Shown: in pieces, positions 34,781 through 43,515 of the stretch
How positions within the stretch are numbered: position 1 is the stretch's first letter
Layout of the letters: every line of letters starts with the position of its first letter
Assembly (NCBI GenBank): GCA_963730685.1
Contig: CAVSSP010000004.1
Location: 372,001 to 436,000, forward strand
Direction: 5' to 3'
DNA length: 64,000 nt
DNA from: Bog-756 sp963730685
GTDB lineage: Bacteria; Actinomycetota; Acidimicrobiia; Acidimicrobiales; RAAP-2
Notes under the pieces: model-generated
The model's database searches: none
What the model was told of the DNA's origin: nothing
What the model saw: the letters and a program-made list of their open reading frames with translations, nothing else
Position numbers and translations under genes: made by a program

Positions 34781-35670
34781 TGCCGCTCTCTGCGTCGTAC
34801 GTCGGGCGGGAGGCCGCCACCAACTTGTGGCGCAACCGTCTGATGACCGTGGCCGCCATCTTGACCGTGGCGGTCTCGCTGGCGCTGGTCGGGTCGTCCC
34901 TGTTGTTGAAGCAGGGTGCCTCCAAAGCCACCATCCAGTGGCAGAATGGCGTCAATGCCGTGGTCTGGGTGAAGCCCGCCGCGTCCCCGTCGCTGTCCAG
35001 CGCCATCGGGACCGAGCTCAACCAGTCCCCCTACATCAAGTCGTGCATCCACCGCTCGCAGCTCTTCGACTACAACGAGGCGCGCACCATCGAGCCGGCC
35101 GACGAGTTCGCTGCCACCACCGAGTCGGACTACCCCTCGTCGTACCGATGCATCCTGACCAATCCGTCACAGGCATCCGCCGTCTACCAGCAGTTCATCG
35201 GCAAACCCGGCGTCTACGACGTGAAGTACCCGGGGCAACAGATCAAGACCATGCAGAGCGTGATCCGTATCCTCCAGTGGGTGTTCCTGTCGGTGGCGGT
35301 CGTGCTCCTGCTGTCCGCATCGGTCCTGATCCTGAACACCATCCGGATGGCCATCTTCGCCCGCCGCCGGGAGGTGTCGGTGATGAAACTGGTCGGTGCG
35401 ACCAACTGGTTCATCCGGCTCCCGTTCATGGCCGAGGGCCTGATCCAGGGGCTGCTCGGGGCCGCGGTGGCGGTGCTGGTCGTTCTCGCCCTCTACTGGG
35501 GCATCGGCCTGGACACGGTGAAGACGGCCGCCAACCAGTCGAACATCATCGCCCAGATGTCACTCGACGGGTGGGAGGTGGCCGGCACCTGCATCCTGGT
35601 CGGCGTGGTCGGGGTCGTGGTCGGCGTGGTGGGCTCGGCTTTCGCCGTGCGCCGGTTCCTCGACGTCTGA
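34780..35670 (+). CDS. ftsX: Cell division protein FtsX
   Basis: 296 aa permease-like subunit with four membrane helices. TM1 follows REAATNLWRNRLMTVAAILT, then an extracytoplasmic domain of about 130 residues that would contact a peptidoglycan hydrolase such as RipC. The C-terminal FtsX helices include SVLILNTIRMAIFARRREVSVMKLVGATNWFIR. It transmits FtsE ATP hydrolysis across the membrane. Translationally coupled to ftsE. Confidence 0.94.
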   Translation: MPLSASYVGREAATNLWRNRLMTVAAILTVAVSLALVGSSLLLKQGASKATIQWQNGVNAVVWVKPAASPSLSSAIGTELNQSPYIKSCIHRSQLFDYNEARTIEPADEFAATTESDYPSSYRCILTNPSQASAVYQQFIGKPGVYDVKYPGQQIKTMQSVIRILQWVFLSVAVVLLLSASVLILNTIRMAIFARRREVSVMKLVGATNWFIRLPFMAEGLIQGLLGAAVAVLVVLALYWGIGLDTVKTAANQSNIIAQMSLDGWEVAGTCILVGVVGVVVGVVGSAFAVRRFLDV

Positions 35671-35729
35671 CCTGTCCGACGTGGCACCGACCGATGTCGG
35701 CGCGGTGCGGTCCGGATGGTGGTGCCAGC

Positions 35730-36986
35730 TCAGAGGCGGGCGCAGGAATCGACGGCGCGGGCACCGCTCAGCCGGGCACTGATCCACTGGAGGATGGTCG
35801 GCGTCGCCACCTGCAGGGCGCCCGAATGACCAACTCCTCCGAGCGGCAGGTAGGTCACCGTATCGTCCTCGGCGTGGCACAGCGCACCGCCTACGAACGC
35901 CGTGACGACGGGGTACGGGGTCAGCGTGTCCTTCGCGCCCTCCACGACGAGCAGGGGCGTGGCGGCCGGGGACCGGCCCGGGGCGTTCTGGGCCATGTCG
36001 GCCTGGAGGGACGGGCTCTGGTCCCATCCGGGCAGGAACACCCGACTGGTGGCGGTGCTGTCGTAGACCGCCGCCAGCTCGCCGCTGCACTCCGACGTCA
36101 CCGCCGGGATCCGGCGGAGAACGCCGGGGGTGAGTACCGAGGACAGGTCCACATTGCCGTAGACACCTGACCACGCCGCCAGCGCCATCACCGCGTAGAC
36201 GGCAGCCTGGTCGTCACCCGAACCGGTCACCCGGGGCACGAACTCCCCGAGTGAGGTCACCGGCGAGACGGCGGCGGCTCCGGCCAGGAACAGCTCGGGG
36301 GCGTAGGCGGGGGCGATCTGGGAGGCGAACAGCGCCGCCTGCCCTCCTTGGGAGTAGCCGAGCACCACGACCGCATTGGAGGCCTCGGCCCCCACCAGCG
36401 CCCGTGCCGCCCGTGCGGCGTCGAGGACCCCTTGGGCCTCGCTCTGGCCGATCAGGTACGGGTGGACCCCGGCGGTCCCGAGGCCCTCGTAGTCGGTGGC
36501 GGCCACGATGGCGTGTCGGTCGAGGAGCGAGTCGAGCATCGGGATGGAGGCGAATCCGGCCAGGGAGGGCGCGCACTGGTCGGCCAGGCCGGTGGTCCCG
36601 TGGGCCCAACTGACGATCGGGAACCCGGTGGACGGCGGCCTGCCGCCGGGCACGACCACGACGCCGGAGACGGCGACGTCGGCACCGGTGATCGACTGGG
36701 AGTGGTAGAGCACGCGGTAGGCCACCGCGCCGGGGGGCAACTGGCCGCCCGAGGGGATCACCGCCGACCGGATGATCGCCCCCGGAGGCTCGGGCTCCAG
36801 GGGGTCGGGCGATTGGTAGAAGGAGGCGAGGGTCCCGTCCTGTGCCGAGGGGTCGGCTACGGCCGCCGCGCTCAGGGCCCGCACCGGGCTCCCGGTGGTG
36901 GCGGCACCGGTGATCGATCCACAGCCGGCCAACGCCGCCATCGACAGTGCCGCGACGAGGCGGGCCGACCATGGCACCTTGCGCAT
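35730..36986 (-). CDS. Secretory-lipase-family alpha/beta hydrolase, lipoprotein
   Basis: 418 aa from the ATG that gives a clean signal peptide (MRKVPWSARLVAALSMAALAGC) with lipobox LAGC and Cys22. A longer start 54 nt upstream is possible. It belongs to the LIP/secretory lipase family: SWAHGTTGLADQCAPS, ATDYEGLG, the nucleophile elbow GYSQGG (Ser212), and an Asp/His pair in EGAKDTLTPY and GGVGHSGAL. Probably an ester or lipid hydrolase anchored outside the membrane. It converges on ftsX with 59 nt between. Confidence 0.88.
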   Translation of the reverse strand: MRKVPWSARLVAALSMAALAGCGSITGAATTGSPVRALSAAAVADPSAQDGTLASFYQSPDPLEPEPPGAIIRSAVIPSGGQLPPGAVAYRVLYHSQSITGADVAVSGVVVVPGGRPPSTGFPIVSWAHGTTGLADQCAPSLAGFASIPMLDSLLDRHAIVAATDYEGLGTAGVHPYLIGQSEAQGVLDAARAARALVGAEASNAVVVLGYSQGGQAALFASQIAPAYAPELFLAGAAAVSPVTSLGEFVPRVTGSGDDQAAVYAVMALAAWSGVYGNVDLSSVLTPGVLRRIPAVTSECSGELAAVYDSTATSRVFLPGWDQSPSLQADMAQNAPGRSPAATPLLVVEGAKDTLTPYPVVTAFVGGALCHAEDDTVTYLPLGGVGHSGALQVATPTILQWISARLSGARAVDSCARL

Positions 36987-37075
36987 GGTGGCGTCGCCGA
37001 ATCTCTGCTCCCTGCCCCGGGGGCATCTCGCCACCATCACAGTGCAGAGTAGCCAGGCGGTTGTCCCGACGTCAC

Positions 37076-37081
37076 TACGCT
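37076..37081 (+). promoter_or_regulatory. -10-like hexamer before serine hydrolase gene
   Basis: TACGCT, 9 nt upstream of the ATG at 37091. Suggests a near-leaderless transcript. Confidence 0.35.
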
Positions 37082-37090
37082 CGAGCCGAG

Positions 37091-37984
37091 ATGAACGCGC
37101 TCTCGACAGTCGAGGACTGGCCCGTCACCCACGCTTCCGTCGGTGTAGTGGGCTTTCGCCCGTATGGTGGTCATGGCGACTCTCTCGGTGGTGTCGGCCG
37201 CCACCCGGACAGTGACCGGCTCGCCACGTACGGTCCCGTCGATCGGAAGTACCCCTGGGCCTCGGTGACCAAGCCCGCCACCGCCCTCGCCGTCCTCGTA
37301 GCCGTGGAGGAGGGGACGCTCGACCTGGACCAGCCGGCCGGGCCATCCGGCTCCACCGTACGGCACCTGCTGGCCCACGCCTCGGGTCTGGGCATGGATG
37401 GAGGCGTGGTGGCGCCGCCGGGGACGTCCCGCATCTACTCGAACGCAGGGTTCGTCTTGCTCGGGGACCTGTTGGCCGAGCGCTCGGGGATCGGCTTCGA
37501 CGAGTACCTGCGCCTCGGCGTGCTCGAGCCCCTGGGCATGGCCGGCACCGAGGTGGCCGGGGATCCGTCGGGTGGATCGGCGGCCGGGCTGGCCGGACCG
37601 CTCGGGGACCTCCTGGCACTGGGGCGGGAGTGGGCGGTGCCCACCCTGGTCAGCGGTGAGACCCACCGCGCCGCCGCCTCGCCGCAGTTTCCCGGGTTGG
37701 CCGGCGTCGTGCCGGGCTTCGGGCGGTTCGACCCGTGCCCCTGGGGGCTGGGAGTGGAGATCCGCGGGTCGAAGTGGCCCCACTGGACCGGGCGTGGGAA
37801 CTCGGACACCACCTACGGCCACTTCGGCCGGAGCGGTTCGTTCCTCTGGGTCGACCCGGTGGCCGGGCTGATCTGCGCCGGCCTGGCCGACCGTCCCTTC
37901 GGGGTGTGGGCCTCGGGGGCGTGGCCCCGCCTGGCCGACACGGTCCTGGCCGAGTGGTCCGGGTCGGCCCAGTCGACCGGCTGA
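37091..37984 (+). CDS. Beta-lactamase-fold serine hydrolase
   Basis: 297 aa class C beta-lactamase/esterase family protein without signal peptide. The SxxK motif SVTK starts at Ser58, the YxN motif YSN at Tyr116, and HFGRSG stands for the third (HxG) motif. It resembles esterase EstB-type and penicillin-binding-related hydrolases more than true lactamases; the cytosolic location argues against antibiotic resistance. Divergent from the lipase gene. Confidence 0.85.
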   Translation: MNALSTVEDWPVTHASVGVVGFRPYGGHGDSLGGVGRHPDSDRLATYGPVDRKYPWASVTKPATALAVLVAVEEGTLDLDQPAGPSGSTVRHLLAHASGLGMDGGVVAPPGTSRIYSNAGFVLLGDLLAERSGIGFDEYLRLGVLEPLGMAGTEVAGDPSGGSAAGLAGPLGDLLALGREWAVPTLVSGETHRAAASPQFPGLAGVVPGFGRFDPCPWGLGVEIRGSKWPHWTGRGNSDTTYGHFGRSGSFLWVDPVAGLICAGLADRPFGVWASGAWPRLADTVLAEWSGSAQSTG

Positions 37985-38009
37985 CCGGTGGACTGGCTGA
38001 CCGGTGGAC
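37979..38009. repeat. Short direct repeat at gene end
   Basis: GGCTGACCGGTGGAC at 37979-37993 is repeated at 37995-38009, overlapping the serine hydrolase stop. A CCGGCGCGCCGG palindrome follows. It lies between convergent genes. Confidence 0.6.
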
Positions 38010-38025
38010 CGGCGCGCCGGGTTCG

Positions 38026-38676
38026 TCAGCGGCGCATGCGGGCGTACTCCACCACACGCGTCATCGTCGCATCGGATGCCTTGTCCGGCGACCCGCAGTC
38101 GAAGGGTGGGTGGGGGTCGTACTCGATCATCAGCTGGGCGGCCTCGGCGCCGGTCCGGTCCACCAACAGCTCGACCACCCGGAGGGCCATGTCGATCCCA
38201 CTCGAGACGCCGGCCGCGGTGATGATCCGCTCCTCGAGGTGCTCCACCACCCGTTCGGAGGTGGGGACGGCGCCCAGTGCGGCCAGCTCGCCGGTGCAGG
38301 ACCAGTGGGTGGCGGCGGTGAGCCCGTCGAGCAGACCGGCTGCCGCCAGCACCAGCGAGCCCGTGCAGACCGAGGTGGTGAGCCGGGTGGAGGCGTGGGC
38401 CCGCCGGACCCACTCGAGCACGGCGGTGTCGTCGGTGAGGGTGCGGGTCCCGAACCCCCCGGGAAACACGATGATGTCCGGTCGCGGGATCTCGTCGAAG
38501 GTCCGGTCGGCGGTCATCCCGAGGAGGCCGTTCTCGCTGCGGAGCTCGCCCCGCCTGGCCCCGACGAACGTCACGTCGATGGAGGGCACCCGCTGGAGCA
38601 CCTCGTAGGGGCCCACGGCGTCGAGGGCGGTGAACCCCGGGAAGAGGGGGATCACCACCTGGGTCGGTTCGGTCAT
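38026..38676 (-). CDS. DJ-1/PfpI-family protein, isonitrile hydratase-like
   Basis: 216 aa class I amidotransferase-like protein. LFPGFTALDAVGPYEVLQRVP and the nucleophile elbow TTSVCTGSLVLAAAGLLDG, followed by ATHW, match the isonitrile hydratase/ThiJ branch. The Cys in VCTG would be catalytic. The start overlaps the stop of the upstream AraC-type regulator (ATGA), so the pair forms a coupled operon in which the regulator carries a related N-terminal domain. Confidence 0.85.
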   Translation of the reverse strand: MTEPTQVVIPLFPGFTALDAVGPYEVLQRVPSIDVTFVGARRGELRSENGLLGMTADRTFDEIPRPDIIVFPGGFGTRTLTDDTAVLEWVRRAHASTRLTTSVCTGSLVLAAAGLLDGLTAATHWSCTGELAALGAVPTSERVVEHLEERIITAAGVSSGIDMALRVVELLVDRTGAEAAQLMIEYDPHPPFDCGSPDKASDATMTRVVEYARMRR

Positions 38677-39728
38677 GCCGGTCTCCTGACTCTGGCTGTC
38701 TCGGTGGGTGCGTCGCCGGGTTCGTCGGTGGCTGCGTCGCCGGGTTCGTCGTCGGCGGGGCCGGAGCGGAACCGGCGACGGTAGGCATCCGGGCTCACGC
38801 CCAGCCGTCGGTGAAAGACCCTCCGCAGCGTCTCGTCGGTGCCGAAGCCGCACCCCCCGGCGATGACGGCCAGGGTGTCGTCGGTCGTCTCGAGCCGGTC
38901 CCGTGCCGCCTCCACCCGCACCCGTTCCACGTACCGGGCGGGGGTGACCCCCACCTCGTGGGCGAACAGGCGGGCGAAATGGCGCGCGCTCATCGATGCC
39001 GACCCGGCCAGTGCCGCCACGGAGTGGTCCGCCCCCGGTGCCGCCTCGATGCGCTCCTGGGCCGCCCGCACCGAGGAGCGCTCCGCCCGCGGCGCCCACA
39101 CCGGCGAGGCGAACTGGGACTGGCCGCCCGGGCGGTGGAGGAACATGACCAACCAGCGGGCCACGGTCTGGGCCACCTCGGAGCCGAGGTCGTCTTCGAC
39201 CAGCGCCAGCGACAGATCGATGCCGGCGGTCACGCCCGCACTCGACCAGTACTTCCCGTCCCGCGTGTAGATCGGGTCCGGGTCGACCACCAGGGACGGG
39301 AACTCGGCGGCCAGTTGGGCCGCCCTGGCCCAGTGGGTCGTCACCCGCCGACCGTCGAGCAGCCCGGCCGACGCGGCCAGGAACGTGCCGCTGCACACGG
39401 TGGCGATCCGGCGGCAACGCGGCGCCACCGCGGCGATCCACGACACCAAGGAGGCGTCCCCACAGGCGTCCCCCACCCCGCGCCCCCCGGGCACGACCAA
39501 GGTGTCGATCCGTTCGCCGGCCGACGGCAGCGGCGCGGTGCACAGTCCGATGCCGCTCTCGGAGCGCACCGGTCCGCCGCCCTGGGAGACCAGGGCCACC
39601 TGGTATGGGCCGGCCCGCCCGAGTGCCCGGGCTGCCGCCGCGGCGCCGGCGAAGACCTCGAACGGGCCGGTGACATCCAGCGACTGGAGGCCCGGATACC
39701 CGACGATGACGACCTGACGTTGTCTCAC
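38673..39728 (-). CDS. GlxA-family AraC transcriptional regulator with DJ-1/PfpI sensor domain
   Basis: 351 aa. Residues 1-190 are a DJ-1/PfpI domain (VVIVGYPGLQSLDVTGPFEVF, IATVCSGTFLAASAGLLDG) used as a ligand sensor. Residues about 215-325 are an AraC double helix-turn-helix (MSARHFARLFAHEVGVTPARYVERVRVEAARDRL, FGTDETLRRVFHRRLGVSPDAYRRRF, each shown in part of the domain). The tail has a duplicated DEPGDA unit. It probably controls its own operon with the downstream DJ-1 enzyme. The GTG start lies 6 nt after a CACGAT -10. Confidence 0.88.
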   Translation of the reverse strand: MRQRQVVIVGYPGLQSLDVTGPFEVFAGAAAAARALGRAGPYQVALVSQGGGPVRSESGIGLCTAPLPSAGERIDTLVVPGGRGVGDACGDASLVSWIAAVAPRCRRIATVCSGTFLAASAGLLDGRRVTTHWARAAQLAAEFPSLVVDPDPIYTRDGKYWSSAGVTAGIDLSLALVEDDLGSEVAQTVARWLVMFLHRPGGQSQFASPVWAPRAERSSVRAAQERIEAAPGADHSVAALAGSASMSARHFARLFAHEVGVTPARYVERVRVEAARDRLETTDDTLAVIAGGCGFGTDETLRRVFHRRLGVSPDAYRRRFRSGPADDEPGDAATDEPGDAPTETARVRRPA

Positions 39729-39734
39729 GGCCCC

Positions 39735-39763
39735 ATCGTGATCCCCCGGGCCTATGGCGTCAA
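39735..39763 (-). promoter_or_regulatory. Promoter of the AraC/DJ-1 operon
   Basis: Minus strand TTGACG (39758-39763), 17-nt spacer, CACGAT (39735-39740), then 6 nt to the GTG. Predicts a leaderless message. Confidence 0.5.
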
Positions 39764-39843
39764 TGACATATAACCCACGGTTTCGGCCATCATGGAGCCG
39801 GCGCCGCCCGGTGGGGCGCTGGGCGCCCCGGGAGGATCACGCC

Positions 39844-39849
39844 TAGGCT
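39844..39849 (+). promoter_or_regulatory. -10-like hexamer for leaderless nucleotidyltransferase gene
   Basis: TAGGCT, 7 nt before the ATG at 39857. Confidence 0.4.
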
Positions 39850-39856
39850 GCGGCGG

Positions 39857-40600
39857 ATGAAGGGTGTCATCCTGGCCGGCGGGACCGGATCGCGCCTCGA
39901 TCCCCTGACCCGCATCACCAACAAGCACCTGCTGCCGATCTACGACCGCCCCATGATCAACTGGGGGATCGAGGCACTCGTCAACGCCGGGATCACCGAG
40001 ATCATGCTGGTCACCGGCGGGACGCACGCCGGTGAGTTCCTCCGCCTCCTCGGGAACGGTCACGAGTACGGTATCGACCGGCTCAGCTACGGCTATCAGG
40101 AGCGGCCGGGCGGCATCGCCGAGGCCCTGGGGCTGGCCGCCCAGTTCGTCGACGGCGAGCCGGTGCTGGTCATGCTGGCGGACAACATCGTCGAGCGGTC
40201 GATCAAGCCGATGGTCGACGCCTTCCGGGCCGAACCCCACGGAGCCCGAATCCTCCTGACCCCGGTCGAGGAGGTCGAGCACCTGCGCCACCTCGGCGTG
40301 CCCACATTCGACGACGACCAGCGGGTGACCGGCATCGTGGAGAAGCCCGAACAGCCCGAATCCCACTTCGGCGTGACCGGCATCTACTGCTACGACGCCG
40401 ACGTGTTCACGGTCATCCCGACCCTGGTCCCCTCAGGGCGGGGCGAGCTCGAGATCACGGATGTGAACAACCACTACATCTCCCAGGGCACCATGGCCTA
40501 TGACGTCCTCGACGGGTTCTGGGGCGATGCCGGCGAGTCGATCGACGCGTACTACACCGTCAACGACTTCGTCCGGACCCACGGGGCCAACAAGGGCTGA
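39857..40600 (+). CDS. Glucose-1-phosphate thymidylyltransferase-like sugar nucleotidyltransferase
   Basis: 247 aa. It joins NTP to a sugar-1-phosphate, releasing pyrophosphate. The N-terminal signature is GVILAGGTGSRLDPLTRITN with KHLLPIYDRPMI, typical of RmlA/glucose-1-phosphate thymidylyltransferases. VMLADNIVE is the Mg-binding DN motif and VTGIYCYDADVF the sugar-binding region. It is shorter than classical RmlA (about 290 aa), as in the archaeal/actinobacterial short forms. It supplies dTDP-glucose for deoxysugars used by the glycosyltransferases. Confidence 0.88.
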   Translation: MKGVILAGGTGSRLDPLTRITNKHLLPIYDRPMINWGIEALVNAGITEIMLVTGGTHAGEFLRLLGNGHEYGIDRLSYGYQERPGGIAEALGLAAQFVDGEPVLVMLADNIVERSIKPMVDAFRAEPHGARILLTPVEEVEHLRHLGVPTFDDDQRVTGIVEKPEQPESHFGVTGIYCYDADVFTVIPTLVPSGRGELEITDVNNHYISQGTMAYDVLDGFWGDAGESIDAYYTVNDFVRTHGANKG

Positions 40601-40602
40601 CG

Positions 40603-40624
40603 GCGGCCGGCTCCGCCCGGCCGC
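40603..40624. terminator. Bidirectional terminator hairpin
   Basis: GCGGCCGG / CCGGCCGC, 8-bp perfect stem with 6-nt loop, between two convergent genes. Confidence 0.55.
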
Positions 40625-40636
40625 ACCGCGTCCTGC

Positions 40637-42283
40637 TCAAGGGGCCACGCCGGCCCACTCCGCCGTCTCGGCCCGGTGGCGGGCGTAGTCGACCTTGCCG
40701 GCGGGGGAACGGCCGATGGTGGTGACGAAACGCACCCGTCGGGGCGCCTTGTACCCGGCCAATCTGGCTTTGACGTGGCCGATCACCGCCTCGGCCCCAA
40801 CCGATCCCGATGCATCGTCCGCCAACTCGACCACGGCCACGATCTCCTCACCGAACCGTTCGTTGGGGATCCCGACCACCACCGAGTCGGCCACGCCATC
40901 GATGGTCTTGACCACCTCTTCGACCTCCTCGGGGTACACCTTCTCGCCGCCGGTATTGATGCACACCGACCCCCGCCCCAGCAGGTGGATGGCGCCGTCC
41001 GCTCCCACCTCGGCGTAGTCGCCGGGGATGGAGTAGCGGGCGCCGTCGATGGTCCTGAACGTGGAGGCCGTCTTCGCCTCGTCCTTGTAGTACCCGAGCG
41101 GGATCCTCCCGCCCAGGGCCAGGACCCCGCTCCGGCCCGATCCGGGCGGGACATCACGGCCGTCGGTGTCGATGACCCGTACATCGGGACCGAGCCTGAA
41201 CTCGGCCGTGTGCGCCGACGAGTCCCCGGACGACACCGAGTTGCCCATGCCGATGGCCTCGGAGGACGAGAACGCATCCACCAGCAACAGCGACGGTCGG
41301 TGGCGGAGGAGCCCCTGCTTGGTCTCCTCGCTCCACATCACGCCCGACGAGATCATGCCCACCAGACTGCTGAGGTCCCAGCGGTCCGGCTCGGCGTCGA
41401 GGGCGGCCAGGATGGGTTTGGCGAAGGCGTCACCCACGATGATCAGTCCGTTCACCTTCTGCTCCTGGACGGTGTCCAGCAGTTCGACGGTGTCGAACTG
41501 GCGCGACGTCAAGGTGACCACCCGGCCGCCTTCGCTCAGGCATTCGAGCGAGGTGAACCCACCCGTGCCGTGCATCAGCGGGCAGGCCGGGAGCAGTGTC
41601 ATGCCCGGTCCGCTCCGGGCCAGCTCGGCGCGCACGTCGTCGGGTCCCCCGTCGTCGGGATAGCGACGGAAGCCGGCGCTGTTGAGCCGGGAGAACAGGT
41701 CGTCCTGGCGCCACATGACCCCCTTGGGCATGCCGGTGGTGCCCCCGGTGTAGAGCATGTACACGTCGTCGGGGCTGCGACCCCACAGGGCGCGGACCCG
41801 TTCGTGGGGACCGGGCCCGACCGCACCCGAGGTGCCGGCGGCCTCCTCGTACGATGTGGCCCAGGCCGGGCAGCTGGCCGTCCCGTCGTCCACCCACAGC
41901 CAGCTCGTGATGGTCGGGACCCGGTGCCGGATCCCTTCGATCCGCTCCACGAAGACGCCGTGGAAGACCACCGCCACCGTGTCGGCGTTCTCCCACAGGT
42001 AGATCAGCTCGTCGTCGGCGTACCGGTAGTTGGTGTTGATCGGGACCAGGCCGATCTTCATGCAGGCGAACGTGGCCTCGAGGTACTCCGGGCAGTTGTA
42101 GAGGTACAGGGCCACCTTGTCCTGGGCGCCCACGTCGGCGCCGAGCAGCCACCGGGCCACGTCGTCGGCCCGACGGTCGAGCTCCCCCCACGAACGGGTC
42201 TGCGACCCATGGGTGAGGGCCGGGGCGTCCGGCTGTTCGTCGGCCACCGCCTCCCACACGTCGGCGTAGTTCCACTTGCTCAC
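40637..42283 (-). CDS. Acyl-CoA synthetase (FadD-type)
   Basis: 548 aa ANL-superfamily enzyme that adenylates a carboxylic acid and loads it onto CoA. The AMP-binding P-loop is YMLYTGGTTGMPKGVMW; GYYKDEAKT and the hinge region EVGADGAIHLLGRG precede the C-terminal lid with GGEKVYPEEVEEVV and the catalytic Lys in SPAGKVDY. The TGGTTG form and length fit FadD3/FadD17-like steroid or branched-chain acyl ligases. The divergent gene is an acyl-CoA dehydrogenase, so the two probably serve the same degradation route. Confidence 0.9.
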   Translation of the reverse strand: MSKWNYADVWEAVADEQPDAPALTHGSQTRSWGELDRRADDVARWLLGADVGAQDKVALYLYNCPEYLEATFACMKIGLVPINTNYRYADDELIYLWENADTVAVVFHGVFVERIEGIRHRVPTITSWLWVDDGTASCPAWATSYEEAAGTSGAVGPGPHERVRALWGRSPDDVYMLYTGGTTGMPKGVMWRQDDLFSRLNSAGFRRYPDDGGPDDVRAELARSGPGMTLLPACPLMHGTGGFTSLECLSEGGRVVTLTSRQFDTVELLDTVQEQKVNGLIIVGDAFAKPILAALDAEPDRWDLSSLVGMISSGVMWSEETKQGLLRHRPSLLLVDAFSSSEAIGMGNSVSSGDSSAHTAEFRLGPDVRVIDTDGRDVPPGSGRSGVLALGGRIPLGYYKDEAKTASTFRTIDGARYSIPGDYAEVGADGAIHLLGRGSVCINTGGEKVYPEEVEEVVKTIDGVADSVVVGIPNERFGEEIVAVVELADDASGSVGAEAVIGHVKARLAGYKAPRRVRFVTTIGRSPAGKVDYARHRAETAEWAGVAP

Positions 42284-42338
42284 TGGTCGCTCCCCATCCC
42301 CCGTGCTGCCGGGCCTGTCCTCGCCGGCCGCTGCAGCC

Positions 42339-42344
42339 TACGCT
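42339..42344 (+). promoter_or_regulatory. -10-like hexamer for leaderless acyl-CoA dehydrogenase gene
   Basis: TACGCT, 7 nt before the GTG at 42352. Confidence 0.4.
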
Positions 42345-42351
42345 CCGTGCC

Positions 42352-43479
42352 GTGGACCTCGCACTGCCGCCCGACGACGACGACCGCCGCCTGGCCGTGC
42401 GTTCGTGGCTGGCCGACCACCCCGACCCCACCGGTCGCCAGCTGGCCGAGTCAGGCCTGGTGGCCCCCCACTGGCCGGTGCCGTGGGGACTCGCGGCCGA
42501 CCCCACCCACCAGCTGATCATCGACGACGAGCTGAGGGTGGCCGGGGTCCGCCGGCCCACCAACACCATCGGGATCGGCTGGGCGGGCCCGACCATCCTC
42601 GTGGCCGGGAGCCCGCAGCAACAGCAGCGGTACCTGCTCCCACTCCTGGCCGGCGAGGAGATCTGGTGCCAGCTGTTCAGTGAGCCCGGGGCCGGTTCCG
42701 ACCTGGCCGCACTGACCACGCGGGCCGACCAGGACGGCGACGAGTGGGTGGTCAACGGATCCAAGGTGTGGACGTCGTTCGCCCACGTCGCCCGGCTCGG
42801 CATCCTGCTGGCGCGGACCGAGCCCGACGCGTCTCGCCACCAGGGGATCTCCTACTTCCTGTGCCCGATGGACGCACCCGGGGTGACTGTGCGACCGCTG
42901 GTGGACATGACCGGGGCCCACAGCTTCAACGAGGTGGTCCTGGAGGACGTCCGGCTCCCGTCGGACAGCCTGGTCGGGGAGCGGGGACAGGGATGGGCAC
43001 TGGCCAAGGTGACCCTGGGCAACGAGCGGGTGTCGCTGTCGGGCTCAGGGGCCCTGTGGGGGATGGGCCCGACCGCCGCCGACCTGGTGGACGTGGTCCG
43101 CCGTTCCGGGGGCACGACCGACCCCCTGCACCGACAGCGACTGGCCCGCGTGTGGGCCGAAGGCGAGATCCTGCGACTCCTCCGGATGCGGACCGTGTCG
43201 GCGACCCTGGCCGGTATGGAGCCCGGTCCCGAGGCGTCCGTGCGAAAGGCCCTGGCCGACGAGCACGGCCAGCACGTCATGGGGCTGGCCCGCGACCTGG
43301 CCGGGAGCCGGGGGATGCTGGCCGGGGCCGGTCCGGTCGGGGAGGCGGCGGCCGACTCCATCTGGAGCTTCGGCTACCTGTTCGCCCCGGCGCTCACCAT
43401 CGGTGGGGGCACCGCCGAGGTGCAGCGGAACATCATCGCCGAGCGCACCCTCGGACTCCCGCGCGACCCTCCGCCGTGA
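42352..43479 (+). CDS. Acyl-CoA dehydrogenase
   Basis: 375 aa FAD enzyme introducing the alpha-beta double bond in acyl-CoA. LFSEPGAGSDLAALTTRA, VNGSKVWTSFAHVA and the C-terminal GGGTAEVQRNIIAERTLGL are diagnostic. The N-terminal helical domain is short. Divergent from the FadD-type ligase. Substrate chain length or steroid specificity cannot be read from sequence alone. Confidence 0.92.
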   Translation: MDLALPPDDDDRRLAVRSWLADHPDPTGRQLAESGLVAPHWPVPWGLAADPTHQLIIDDELRVAGVRRPTNTIGIGWAGPTILVAGSPQQQQRYLLPLLAGEEIWCQLFSEPGAGSDLAALTTRADQDGDEWVVNGSKVWTSFAHVARLGILLARTEPDASRHQGISYFLCPMDAPGVTVRPLVDMTGAHSFNEVVLEDVRLPSDSLVGERGQGWALAKVTLGNERVSLSGSGALWGMGPTAADLVDVVRRSGGTTDPLHRQRLARVWAEGEILRLLRMRTVSATLAGMEPGPEASVRKALADEHGQHVMGLARDLAGSRGMLAGAGPVGEAAADSIWSFGYLFAPALTIGGGTAEVQRNIIAERTLGLPRDPPP

Positions 43480-43489
43480 GGCCCGGTGC

Positions 43490-43515
43490 GGAGCCGGCGT
43501 CAGGAGCCGGCGTCA
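43490..43515. repeat. 13-bp tandem duplication
   Basis: GGAGCCGGCGTCA occurs twice in direct succession (43490-43502, 43503-43515). The second copy overlaps the stop of the riboflavin synthase gene. Confidence 0.7.

Noticed and set aside
37091..37984. Antibiotic-resistance beta-lactamase
   Set aside because: There is no signal peptide, and the sequence looks like esterase-type serine hydrolases of the same fold.
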